From: a bacterium
Lineage (GTDB): Bacteria > Planctomycetota > JAFGQW01
Reading direction: 5' to 3'
Assembly: GCA_030426805.1 (NCBI GenBank)
Contig: JAUHXU010000001.1
Coordinates: 1 to 64,000 of the forward strand
DNA length: 64,000 bases
This document shows positions 26,381 through 35,400 of the stretch, piece by piece. Positions within the stretch are counted from its first letter, which is position 1. Each line of letters opens with the position of its first letter. Made by a program: the position numbers and the translations under genes. Under the pieces are notes generated by a model, which had not been told where the DNA came from, made no database searches, and saw only the letters and a list, made by a program, of their open reading frames with translations.

Positions 26381-27523
26381 ATGCGAAAATCGGTGGGAAT
26401 TGTGTACGCACTCGGGATCGCGATCGCGATCGCGGGTGCCGGCGTCGGGCAGACGCCGCTCACCTTGACCAACACGGCCAGCGGGGGGCCGGCCTCCGCG
26501 ACGATGACGACGGGCGGGGTCCACTCGCTCGACATGCAGAACGCCCGCGTCGGCGGCATCAGCTGCATGTTCTCGACGAGCTCGACGCTTGCCTACCTGC
26601 CAACGCAGGCGGCGCTGAACCCGGCCTCGACCGGTGCCGGCGGCGCGAACGCCGCGCCCGGATTCACGGTCCAGTGGTGGTACAAGGTGACGGCGCCGAC
26701 GACGTTCGGCTACCTGTGGGGCGAGTCGACGTGGGGTTCGTTCCGTTGCTTCCAAAACGGCGCAGCCGGCGTCGGCAACGTGATCATCCGCGGACCGCTG
26801 ACCGACCTGACGACGACCGGCGCGCCGCTGCAGAACGCGACCGACGCGCAGGGCTGGGTGCACTTCGCGCTCGTCGTCGACTCGCAGGCCAACACGAGCA
26901 CCTGGTACGTCAACGGTGCCCAGAACGCGACCGGCCCGGCGAACATCACCGGCCAGGGGAGCAACCTCGCGCACTTCGGCTACAACGCGTCGAGCGGACC
27001 CGGCACGTGCAACTTCGACGACGTCCGCATCTACGACTGGGCGCGCACGGCTGCCGACGTCGCCGCCGACTACCAGATCTCGGCGGGAGGCGTCGGCCCG
27101 AGCGGGAGTCCGAACACCCCGGACCTCGGCTACTACGAGTGTGAATCGACGATCCTGCGCGGCTCCGGCACCGGCGCACCGGGCTCGACGATCACGTTCG
27201 GCCTCGACGCACCGACGAGTGCGGGGCTGCCGTATCAGATGGCGTCGTCGCTCGGCACCGGCCCGATTCCGATCGGCATGCGATCGCTGCGGCTGACGAT
27301 CGACCCGCTGTTCACGGGGAGCATCGGCGGTTCGTTGCCGCAGATCTTCGTCAACTACGCCGGCGTGATCGGTGCGAGTGGACGGGCCGGCGCTTCGCTC
27401 AACATCCCGCCGTTCCAGTTCCTCAAGGGCAACACGATCCACACCGCGTTCGTCACGTTCGACGCGCAGTCGCCGCTGGGCATCAAGGCGATCAGCTCGA
27501 CCTACACGTTCGCGATCAACTGA
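26381..27523 (+). CDS. Secreted LamG-domain protein
   Basis: 380 aa. The signal peptide (MRKSVGIVYALGIAIAIAGAGVG) is followed by a laminin-G/concanavalin-like domain (about 45-235; GFTVQWWYKV, WVHFALVVD, STWYVNGAQN, FDDVRIYDWARTAADV). A C-terminal beta domain (about 260-380) ends in IKAISSTYTFAIN, like that of other planctomycete secreted proteins. The start has AGGAGG 8 nt upstream. Lower GC than its neighbours in part. The ligand is unknown; the position after the sigma-kinase pair makes it a possible target gene, but this is not shown. Confidence 0.85.
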   Translation: MRKSVGIVYALGIAIAIAGAGVGQTPLTLTNTASGGPASATMTTGGVHSLDMQNARVGGISCMFSTSSTLAYLPTQAALNPASTGAGGANAAPGFTVQWWYKVTAPTTFGYLWGESTWGSFRCFQNGAAGVGNVIIRGPLTDLTTTGAPLQNATDAQGWVHFALVVDSQANTSTWYVNGAQNATGPANITGQGSNLAHFGYNASSGPGTCNFDDVRIYDWARTAADVAADYQISAGGVGPSGSPNTPDLGYYECESTILRGSGTGAPGSTITFGLDAPTSAGLPYQMASSLGTGPIPIGMRSLRLTIDPLFTGSIGGSLPQIFVNYAGVIGASGRAGASLNIPPFQFLKGNTIHTAFVTFDAQSPLGIKAISSTYTFAIN

Positions 27524-27531
27524 TCCGTCGA

Positions 27532-27562
27532 GGCGCCCGGCCCGGCTGCCGTGCCGGGCGCC
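27532..27562. terminator. Bidirectional hairpin between convergent genes
   Basis: A perfect 10 bp GC-rich stem (27532-27541 with 27553-27562) with an 11 nt loop, placed between the convergent stops at 27523 and 27584. It has no T-tract, so Rho-independent action is plausible but not certain. Confidence 0.6.
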
Positions 27563-27583
27563 CCGTCTCGCCTCCGGATCGGA

Positions 27584-28204
27584 CTACCCCTTCTCGGGGT
27601 TGGCCTTCGTCGCGCCCTTCTTCTCGATCCGACGCTTGAACGTCGTCTTGGACGGGCCCGGCATCGTCACGTACTCGCCGTCCTTCCAGGTGAGCATCTC
27701 CTGGATCATCGTGTTCTTGTCGACGCGAAGCAGGATCAGGCGGTGCTTCTTCCACGGCGAGTTGCCGGTCGTCTCACCGTCCATCACGAGCTTGACCGCG
27801 TCGCCCGCCTTGTCGTACTTCGTCGTGCTCGCGATCGACGTTCCGATCGTCCCGTCCATCCCGAACACGAACCACGTGTAGCGATTGTTGTCCTTGTCCC
27901 AGCCGAACATGCTGAAGTCGGACCAGATGACGCGACCGCCGGCCCGCATCACGTAGGACGTGCGAAGGAAGTTGCGATTCGGCTTCTTCGGGTCGCCCGC
28001 GCCGAGGAACTTCGTGCTCGGCCATTCGATGCGGTAGACGTGGGTGCACTCGCCGTAGCCCTCGTAGGTGCCTTTCGCCTCCCACGTGCCGACGAGCCAC
28101 GCGATCTTGTTCATCTCGGCGCTGTTGTCCGGCGGGGACTCGGGTTGGGCGAGGCTCGACCGGGCGAGCAGAATCGTCACGACGACAGCGGTGATCAATC
28201 TCAT
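27584..28204 (-). CDS. Secreted protein, DUF1579-like
   Basis: 206 aa with a signal peptide (about 1-19, VVTILLARSSLAQ). The mature part begins with LVGTWEAKGTYEGYG and continues through repeated Trp/Gly-containing strands, a lipocalin-like beta-barrel pattern of the DUF1579/THAP4-like type. There is no known function. It is downstream of hutH on the same strand but separated by 87 bp, so it may have its own promoter; GACAAT on the minus strand at 28237-28242 is a weak candidate. Confidence 0.72.
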   Translation of the reverse strand: MRLITAVVVTILLARSSLAQPESPPDNSAEMNKIAWLVGTWEAKGTYEGYGECTHVYRIEWPSTKFLGAGDPKKPNRNFLRTSYVMRAGGRVIWSDFSMFGWDKDNNRYTWFVFGMDGTIGTSIASTTKYDKAGDAVKLVMDGETTGNSPWKKHRLILLRVDKNTMIQEMLTWKDGEYVTMPGPSKTTFKRRIEKKGATKANPEKG

Positions 28205-28291
28205 CGGGTACGGGTCCTTTCGGAGGGGTCGGGTCCATTGTCACCGGCCCATTGCCCGACCGTCGCCGGTCGCCGGTGAAATTCCGGGTTT

Positions 28292-29860
28292 CTACGCCGG
28301 CCGCGCGACCGCGTCGTCCACCGCGGCGGCGAGGTGGCCATCGGCGACGAGCGCATGCACCGCGTCGATATGGGGCCGCATCAGGTCGTCGCACGCCAGG
28401 AACGGGACGACCGAGCGGATCAGCGCGTAGGCCGGGGCCGTCCCTCGCCCCAGCGACGCGTGCTCCCCCAACGCGCGCCGGCGGAAGTCGATCCCCTGCG
28501 CGGCGGCGAACAGCTCGAGGCCGAGGATCCGCTCGACGTTGGTGACGACCTGCCGCAGGTGGATGCCGGCCGTGACCCCCATGCTCACGTGGTCCTCGAC
28601 GTTGGCGGACGTCGGAATCGTGTCGGCGCTCGCGGGATGGGCGAGCACCTTGTTCTCGCTGCACAACGCGGCGGCGGTGTACTGCACGATCATGAAGCCG
28701 GAGTTCAAGCCGCCGTGATCGGTCAGAAACGCCGGCAAGACGTGCGCGTTGCTCGCCTCGTCGGTGAGGCGCATCAGGCGCCGCTCGGAGATGTTGCCGA
28801 GTTCGGTCAAGGCGATCGCGAGGTAGTCCATCGCGATCGCGAGCGGCTCGCCGTGAAAGTTCCCGCCCGACAGCACCGATACGTCGTCGGGGTCGTCGCC
28901 GACGAAGATCAACGGGTTGTCGGTCACGGCGTTGAGTTCGATCGAGACGACCCACCCGAGATACTCGATCGAGTCGCGAATCGCGCCGTGCACCTGCGGG
29001 ATGCAGCGCAGGGTGTAGGCGTCCTGGACGTTCTTCGGATCCGCGTGGCGCGTGAAGTCGCTGCCCGCGAGCACCGTTCGCAGGAACGCGGCGCACTCGA
29101 CCTGGCGCGGGTGCGGTCGGAGCGCGTGGATGCGCTCGTCGAACGCCGACACGGTGCCGTGCAGCGCCTCGAGGCTGAGCGCACCCGCGACATCCGCGAC
29201 GGCGCCGAGGCGACGGGCGCGCACGACCTCGAGTGCACCGAGGGCGCACATGATCGCCGTGCCGTTGGTCAGTGCGAGCCCCTCCTTCGCGACGAGCGTG
29301 CGCGGCTCGAGCCCGCGCGCCGCGAGGGCTGCGGCACCGTCGACGACGTCGCCGTCGAGTTCGGCCTCGCCGAGACCGATCAGCACGAGGCTCATGTGCG
29401 CCAGCGGCGCGAGGTCGCCGCTCGCACCGAGCGAACCCCGCTGCGGGATCACCGGATGGATGCCGGCGTTCAAACACGCGATCAGCAGGTCGAGCGTCTC
29501 GGGGCGGATCCCGGAGTGTCCGCGCGCGAGGGTGTTCGCGCGGATGAGCATGATCGCGCGCGTCGTCGCGACGTCGAAGGGGTCCCCGACGCCGACCGCA
29601 TGGCTGACGACGATGTTGCGCTGCAGCGTCGCGACCTCGTCGGCCGAGATGATCCGGTCCTTGAAGGCGCCGAAGCCGGTCGTGATCCCGTAGGCGACCT
29701 CGCCGCGTGCGAGCAATCGGTCGACCGCTTCGGCCGCGCGCTCGACACGCGTGCGCGCCTCGGCGCCGAGGCGCACCATCGGCGAGCCCGGTGCGGCGTG
29801 GGCGACCGCGGCCACCTGATCGATCGTCAGGGACGCCCCGTCGAGGACGACCTCGTTCAT
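28292..29860 (-). CDS. hutH: Histidine ammonia-lyase
   Basis: 522 aa. The motif GASGDLAPLAH contains the Ala146-Ser147-Gly148 triad that cyclises to the MIO prosthetic group. YGITTGFGAFKD near residue 55, and the conserved QDAYTLRCIPQVHG and SGGNFHGEP blocks are also present. It converts histidine to urocanate and ammonia, the first step of histidine degradation; aromatic amino acid ammonia-lyase activity cannot be excluded from sequence alone. The ATG at 29860 has GGGAGAAG before it. No other hut genes are in the window. Confidence 0.92.
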   Translation of the reverse strand: MNEVVLDGASLTIDQVAAVAHAAPGSPMVRLGAEARTRVERAAEAVDRLLARGEVAYGITTGFGAFKDRIISADEVATLQRNIVVSHAVGVGDPFDVATTRAIMLIRANTLARGHSGIRPETLDLLIACLNAGIHPVIPQRGSLGASGDLAPLAHMSLVLIGLGEAELDGDVVDGAAALAARGLEPRTLVAKEGLALTNGTAIMCALGALEVVRARRLGAVADVAGALSLEALHGTVSAFDERIHALRPHPRQVECAAFLRTVLAGSDFTRHADPKNVQDAYTLRCIPQVHGAIRDSIEYLGWVVSIELNAVTDNPLIFVGDDPDDVSVLSGGNFHGEPLAIAMDYLAIALTELGNISERRLMRLTDEASNAHVLPAFLTDHGGLNSGFMIVQYTAAALCSENKVLAHPASADTIPTSANVEDHVSMGVTAGIHLRQVVTNVERILGLELFAAAQGIDFRRRALGEHASLGRGTAPAYALIRSVVPFLACDDLMRPHIDAVHALVADGHLAAAVDDAVARPA

Positions 29861-29908
29861 TTCGCTTCTCCCGACTGCTTGATCCGGCCGGTGTGCCACG
29901 GCCGGTGC

Positions 29909-29914
29909 ATGATA
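29909..29914 (-). promoter_or_regulatory. -10-like element of hutH
   Basis: TATCAT on the minus strand within TGCTATCATGC, giving a leader of about 40 nt with GGGAGAAG near the start. No clear -35. Confidence 0.4.
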
Positions 29915-29981
29915 GCACCACGATCGCCCGTACACGACGACGCCGGCCGCGCGGCCGGCGTCGTCGAAGCGAGGCGGTCGA

Positions 29982-30632
29982 TCAATGGGTCAGCGCGCCG
30001 TTGACGCGCTGGACCGCTTCGTCGCTCCAGAACTTCAGGAGTTCCTCGTCGTTCGCGTTCGTCGAGCGGATCGTGAACATCGCGCCGGCGATGTTCATCT
30101 GCAGTTCGGCGCCGTTGCCGCGCTTCTTCAGCACCGCGCCCAGACCGCCCTGATACTGGATCATCTCGCTGTTCGGGTCGTTGGCGGCGCTCATCTTGAT
30201 CATCGCCTGCCAGTTCTTGCCGAGCGGCGAGTCGAGGTGGGCCTCGACCTTGATCTGCTTGTTGCCCTCCCAGCGGTAGGTGCGCTTGAGGATGTTGCCC
30301 ATCGTCGCGCCGAGCATCCCGAGCACCATCGGGTTGTTGAAGCCCTTCTCGAACTGCATGTCGTCCTTGACGGTCGCGTCGCCGGCCGGCGGGAACGCCT
30401 CGCGCAACTTCGCGCGGCGCGCCATCGTCAGCCCGGTGCCCGCGCGCTTCCAGTGCTCGTACGCCTTGGCGAGCTTCTGGTGCTCGAAGGCGGCGATCGC
30501 CGCCTTCGCCTCGTCGGCGAACTTCGGCGGGCCCTTCTTCTTCACGCGTTCCTGGGGTGCGGCGAACGCGACGAACGCGGCCAAGCCGAGGGTCGACAAC
30601 CCGAGTGCGGTCCGTTTCACGAGATTCTCCAT
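29982..30632 (-). CDS. Putative secreted protein of unknown function
   Basis: 216 aa from ATG 30632, giving a signal peptide (LGLSTLGLAAFVAFAAPQ). The mature part is rich in Lys and Ala, then contains KQIKVEAHLDSPLGKNWQAM and repeated strands; no family recognised. It lies between hutH and the divergent pfa-ole operon, with 267 bp to the pfaD start. There is no clear ribosome binding site. TAGAAT on the minus strand at 30683-30688 could be its -10. Confidence 0.65.
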   Translation of the reverse strand: MENLVKRTALGLSTLGLAAFVAFAAPQERVKKKGPPKFADEAKAAIAAFEHQKLAKAYEHWKRAGTGLTMARRAKLREAFPPAGDATVKDDMQFEKGFNNPMVLGMLGATMGNILKRTYRWEGNKQIKVEAHLDSPLGKNWQAMIKMSAANDPNSEMIQYQGGLGAVLKKRGNGAELQMNIAGAMFTIRSTNANDEELLKFWSDEAVQRVNGALTH

Positions 30633-30774
30633 CTTCGAGATTGCTGGGGAGTCGGCGCGAGAATCCGCGCCGGCGAGTCCTGATTCTATCGGCGAGCGCC
30701 AGCGGCCTCCACCGCCGGACAACGACCACCTTCGGACTTCGAGGTGGGCTGCCGACGGGGCCCCCGGCGGGTCG

Positions 30775-30803
30775 TTTCATCGGCGGGCGGAATGGGCTAT
30801 CTA
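30775..30803 (+). promoter_or_regulatory. Candidate promoter of the pfa-ole operon
   Basis: TTTCAT (30775-30780), 17 bp spacer, TATCTA (30798-30803), followed immediately by a second AT-rich TATACG. It would give a leader of about 90 nt to ATG 30900. It is the only AT-rich promoter-like spot in the divergent region on this strand, and it rules out start codons further upstream. No second promoter was noticed inside the seven-gene run. Confidence 0.4.
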
Positions 30804-30899
30804 TACGGGTCGCGCGCGGCCTGCCCGCGGCCGGAGAGCGACCGGCCCGAGGCTTCCTCCGACGGCCGATCGGCTCCACGCGCGCCTGCCCTCGAGACC

Positions 30900-32474
30900 A
30901 TGCACGACCCAGACCCGACCTCGACCCCCGCGTTGCCGACCGACGTCGCCGACGCGGTGTGCGACCTCGACCGCGCCGTCGCGCTGCGCCGAGCCGGCCC
31001 CGCCTGGGCGCTCGCGTCCGGCCAGGGCGACGCGGACGCCTGGACCCCGCCGCTCGCGCCGGCGACCCTCGGCGATCCGGCGTTCCGACGGGATCTCGGG
31101 GTCGACTACGCCTACGTCGCCGGGGCGATGGCGAACGGCATCGCGTCCGTCGAGCTCGTCGAGGCGGTCGGACGCGCCGGGATGCTCGGCTTCTTCGGTG
31201 CGGCGGGGCTCGATCCCGATACCGTCGCCGCCGCGATCGACCGGCTCGGTCGCGCGCTGCCGGACGGACCGTGCGGCTTCAACCTGATCCACAGTCCGAA
31301 CGAGCCCGCGCTCGAAGACGCGATCGGGCGGCTCTACGAGCGACGCGGCGTGCGGCTGGTCGAAGCGTCGGCGTTCCTCGATCTGACACCCGCGATCGTC
31401 CGCTACCGGCTGCAGGGCCTGCGCCGCGGACCCGACGGGCGTGTCATCGCGCAGAACCGCGTCGTCGCGAAGGTCTCGCGCGTCGAGGTCGCGACGAAGT
31501 TCTGGTCGCCCGCGCCCGCGGCCATCGTCGCGGCCCTGCGAGCAGCCGGGGACATCACCCCCGACGAAGCCGCCCTCGCCGCCGAGGTGCCGCTCGCCGA
31601 GGACGTCACCGCGGAGGCCGACTCCGGCGGACACACCGACAACCGCCCCGCACTCGCGCTCGTGCCGACGCTCGTCGCGCTGCGCGACCGCCTCCAGGCC
31701 GAACACCGCTACGCGACCCCGCTCCGCGTCGGCGCGGCCGGCGGCATCGGAACGCCCGCGGCCGTCGCCGCCGCGTTTGCGATGGGCGCCGCCTACGTCG
31801 TGACCGGCAGCATCAACCAGGCGTGCGTCGAGTCCGGTAGCTCCGACCGTGTCCGCGCGATGCTCGCGGCGTGCGACCAGGCCGACGTGACGATGGCCCC
31901 CGCCGCCGACATGTTCGAGATGGGCGTGAAGGTGCAGGTGCTCAAGCGCGGGACGATGTTCCCGATGCGGGCGACGAAGCTCTACGACCTCTACCTCCGC
32001 AATGCCTCGCTCGACACGCTGGCGCCCGGCGACCGCAATCAACTCGAAACGAGCATCTTCCGCAAGCCGATCGACGACGTGCGGCGGGAGACGGAAACGT
32101 ATTGGCAGGCGCGCGACCCGCGCCAGGTCGATCGCATGCGGAGCGACCCGAAGCACGCGATGGCGCTCGTCTTCCAGTGGTATCTCGGCCAATCGTCGCG
32201 GTGGGCGAACGCCGGGGAGCCGACGCGGGCGATCGACTACCAGGTGTGGTGCGGTCCCGCGATGGGCGCGTTCAACGAGTGGACGCGCGGCACCCCCCTG
32301 GCCGAACCGACCGCACGCACGGTCGGTCACGTCGCCCGCAACTTGCTCTACAATGCGGCACTGACGACCCGACTGCAGTGGCTACGCGCGCAGGGCGCGG
32401 CGCTCGCGATCGCGACGCCGCCGCTCGACGAGCCGACTCTGAATCGACGTCTCACACGAAGGATGCACGCGTGA
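30900..32474 (+). CDS. pfaD: PUFA synthase enoyl reductase, PfaD-type
   Basis: 524 aa, near the 540 aa of known PfaD. It is an FMN-dependent TIM-barrel enoyl reductase of the 2-nitropropane-dioxygenase type: LGVDYAYVAGAMANGIAS near residue 65, GPCGFNLIHSPNEP near 125, GAAGGIGTPAAVAAAF and GAAYVVTGSINQACVE near 280-300, and FEMGVKVQVLKRGTMF. It acts in trans on chains carried by the PfaA acyl carrier domains. It is the first gene of the cluster, as in myxobacterial pfa1-pfa2-pfa3, and overlaps the next by 4 bp (GTGA). The start is uncertain by some tens of codons. Confidence 0.93.
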   Translation: MHDPDPTSTPALPTDVADAVCDLDRAVALRRAGPAWALASGQGDADAWTPPLAPATLGDPAFRRDLGVDYAYVAGAMANGIASVELVEAVGRAGMLGFFGAAGLDPDTVAAAIDRLGRALPDGPCGFNLIHSPNEPALEDAIGRLYERRGVRLVEASAFLDLTPAIVRYRLQGLRRGPDGRVIAQNRVVAKVSRVEVATKFWSPAPAAIVAALRAAGDITPDEAALAAEVPLAEDVTAEADSGGHTDNRPALALVPTLVALRDRLQAEHRYATPLRVGAAGGIGTPAAVAAAFAMGAAYVVTGSINQACVESGSSDRVRAMLAACDQADVTMAPAADMFEMGVKVQVLKRGTMFPMRATKLYDLYLRNASLDTLAPGDRNQLETSIFRKPIDDVRRETETYWQARDPRQVDRMRSDPKHAMALVFQWYLGQSSRWANAGEPTRAIDYQVWCGPAMGAFNEWTRGTPLAEPTARTVGHVARNLLYNAALTTRLQWLRAQGAALAIATPPLDEPTLNRRLTRRMHA

Positions 32475-35400
32475 CTCCAACGTCTCCGCTCGCGATCGTG
32501 GGCATCGGATGTCTGTTTCCGAAAGCCGGCGACCTCCGCGCCTACTGGATGAACCTGAAGCACGGCGTCGACGCGATCGGCGACGTGCCCGACGGCCACT
32601 GGCGCCCGGAGGACTACTTCGACGACGACCCGAAGCGCCCGGACTTCACCTACGCGCGCCGCGGCGGCTTCCTCGAGCCGGTCGATTTCGAGCCGCTGAA
32701 GTACGGCCTCGCACCCAACGACATCGAGGCGACCGACACGACGCAACTCCTCGGACTCGTCGCCGCCGAACGCGCACTCACCGACGCCGGCTACACCGCC
32801 GACCGCGGCTTCGACCGCGAGCGGGTCAGCGTGATCCTCGGCGTCACGGGCACGCTCGAACTCGTGATCCCGCTCGGCGCGCGCCTCGGCCACCCGATCT
32901 GGCGGCGCGCGCTTCGCGACGCCGGCGTCGATCCGGAGACCGCCGACGACGTCGTCCAGCGGATCAGCGACGCCTACGTGCCGTGGCAGGAGAACAGCTT
33001 CCCCGGATTGCTCGGCAACGTCGCCGCGGGCCGCATCGCGAACCGCCTCGACCTCGGCGGCACGAACTCCGTCGTGGACGCGGCGTGCGCGAGTTCGCTC
33101 AGCGCGGTGCACATGGCGGGCATGGAGCTCAACGCCGGGCGCGCCGACGTCGTCGTCACCGGCGGGCTCGACACGTTCAACGACATCTTCATGTATATGT
33201 GCTTCAGCAAGACGCCCGCGCTGTCGCCGACCGGCGACGCGAAGACGTTCGACCGCGACGCCGACGGGACGATCCTCGGCGAGGGTCTCGGCGTCGTCGT
33301 GCTGAAACGGCTCGCCGACGCCGAGCGCGACGGCGACCGGATCTACGCGGTCATCAAGAGCGTCGGCAGTTCGAGCGACGGGCGCGGCAACGCGATCTAC
33401 GCGCCGAGCGCGAAGGGCCAGGCGAAGGCACTCCGTCGGGCGTATCGCGAGGCGGGCATCTCGCCCGACACGGTCGAACTGATCGAAGCGCACGGCACCG
33501 GCACGAAGGTCGGCGACGCGACCGAAGTGGACGCGCTGACGACGGTCTTCCGCGAGGCGCGCCCCGACGGTCGCTGGTGCGCGATCGGATCGGTGAAGTC
33601 GCAGATCGGTCACACGAAGGCCGCCGCCGGCGCGGCCGGGCTGATCAAGGCCGCGCTCGCGCTGCACCACAAGGTGTTGCCGCCGACGATCAAGGTCTCG
33701 AAACCGGCCGAAGCGCTCGCCGACGACGCGTCGCCGTTCTACGTCAACGACCGTGCGCGCCCCTGGGTGCGCCGTGACCACCCGCGCCGCGCCGGCGTCT
33801 CGAGCTTCGGCTTCGGCGGCAGCAACTTCCACTGCGTGCTCGAGGAGCATGCGGCCGACAAACGCGAGCCCGACTTCGACCGCGCCGTCCAGCTCGCCGC
33901 CTATTCGGCGTCGTCCGTCGACGCGCTGGATGCCGCGCTCCGCGACGCCGAGCCCACGCTCACGAGCGACGACTGGGCCGCGGTCGCACACGCCGCCGCG
34001 AAGAGTCGCGACGCATTCGACGCGCGCGCCGAGCACCGCGCGGTGCTCGTCCTCGAACGCGGGGACGACGTCGCACGCAAGCTCGAGCAGGCGCGCACGC
34101 TCGTGCGGGGCTCCGAGGCGCGCGCGAGCACGCCCGACGGCGTCCACGTCGGCCGCGGCGCACGGCCCGGCTCGCTCGGCGTCGTCTTCCCGGGGCAGGG
34201 ATCGCAATACGTCGGCATGCTGCGGGACCTCGCGTGTCTCTTCCCGGAGATGCTCGACGTGCTCGAGGAGGCGTGCGCGGCACACGGTGACGACCCCGAC
34301 GCACGACTCGTCGAATCGATCTACCCGCACCCGGCATTCGACGACGCGACGCGGCAGGCGCAGGAGACCGCGCTGCGCGACACGCGCGTCGCGCAACCGG
34401 CGATCGGCGCGGTCAGCGCCGGCGCGTATCGCGTGCTCGAGCAGCGGTTCCGGCTCGCACCGGAAGCCGTCGCCGGCCACAGCTTCGGCGAGCTGACCGC
34501 ACTGTTCGCATCCGGGCGGCTCGATACGACGAGCCTCCATCGCCTGAGCAACCTCCGCGGCCGCCTGATGGGCCAGAGCGGCGACGCCGCCGGGGAGTCC
34601 GGCGCGATGCTCGCGGTGCGCGCGCCGGTCGAGGAACTCGAGATGCTACTCGCGACCGAGTCGCTCGACCTCGTGATCGCGAATCGCAACGCGCCGAACC
34701 AGGCCGTGTTGAGCGGGCGCAGCGACGAGGTCGATCGCGCGGCCGCACTGCTCACCGCCCGCTCGGTGCGCAACGATCGCTTGCCCGTGTCGGCCGCGTT
34801 CCACAGTCCGCTCGTCTCCGCCGCGCGCGTGCCGTTCGAGGAGGCGCTCGCCGACATCGAGTTCCGCCGCAGCGACGTCCCGGTGTTCGCGAACACGACC
34901 GCCCTGCCCTACCCCGACGACGTCGGCGACGCCAAGCGCGTGCTCGGCGGTCAGCTCGCCCAGCCGGTCGCGTTCGTCGAAGAAGTCGAGAACATGTACG
35001 ACGCGGGCGTGCGCACGTTCTTCGAGGTCGGGCCCGGTCGCACGATCAGCGGCCTCGTCAAGACGATCCTCGCCGAGCGCGACCACGAAGTCGTGACGCT
35101 CGATGCGTCGGCCGGACGCCGCGCCGGCGAGGTCGATCTCGCGCATGCGCTGGCCCGGCTCGCGGCATCGGGGCACGCCGTGGACATCGCGGCGTGGGAT
35201 CACACCGCGCTCGACGACGCACCGATCGTCCGCGACGCGAAGACCCTCGCGGTCCCCCTGACCGGAGCGAACCAGATGCGAGAACGCCCCGCACGGCCGC
35301 CGCGCCAGCCGGCCGCGACGACGCCCGGCCCGACGCCGACGCCCGGCCAGACGCAGGCGCCATCCCCAACGCAAGCCGCGGCACCCACGCCGGCGGCCCC

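Noticed and set aside
30744..30899. N-terminal extension of PfaD by 52 codons
   Set aside because: That segment has no similarity to PfaD, is Arg/Ser/Pro-rich, and contains the best promoter candidate (30775-30803).
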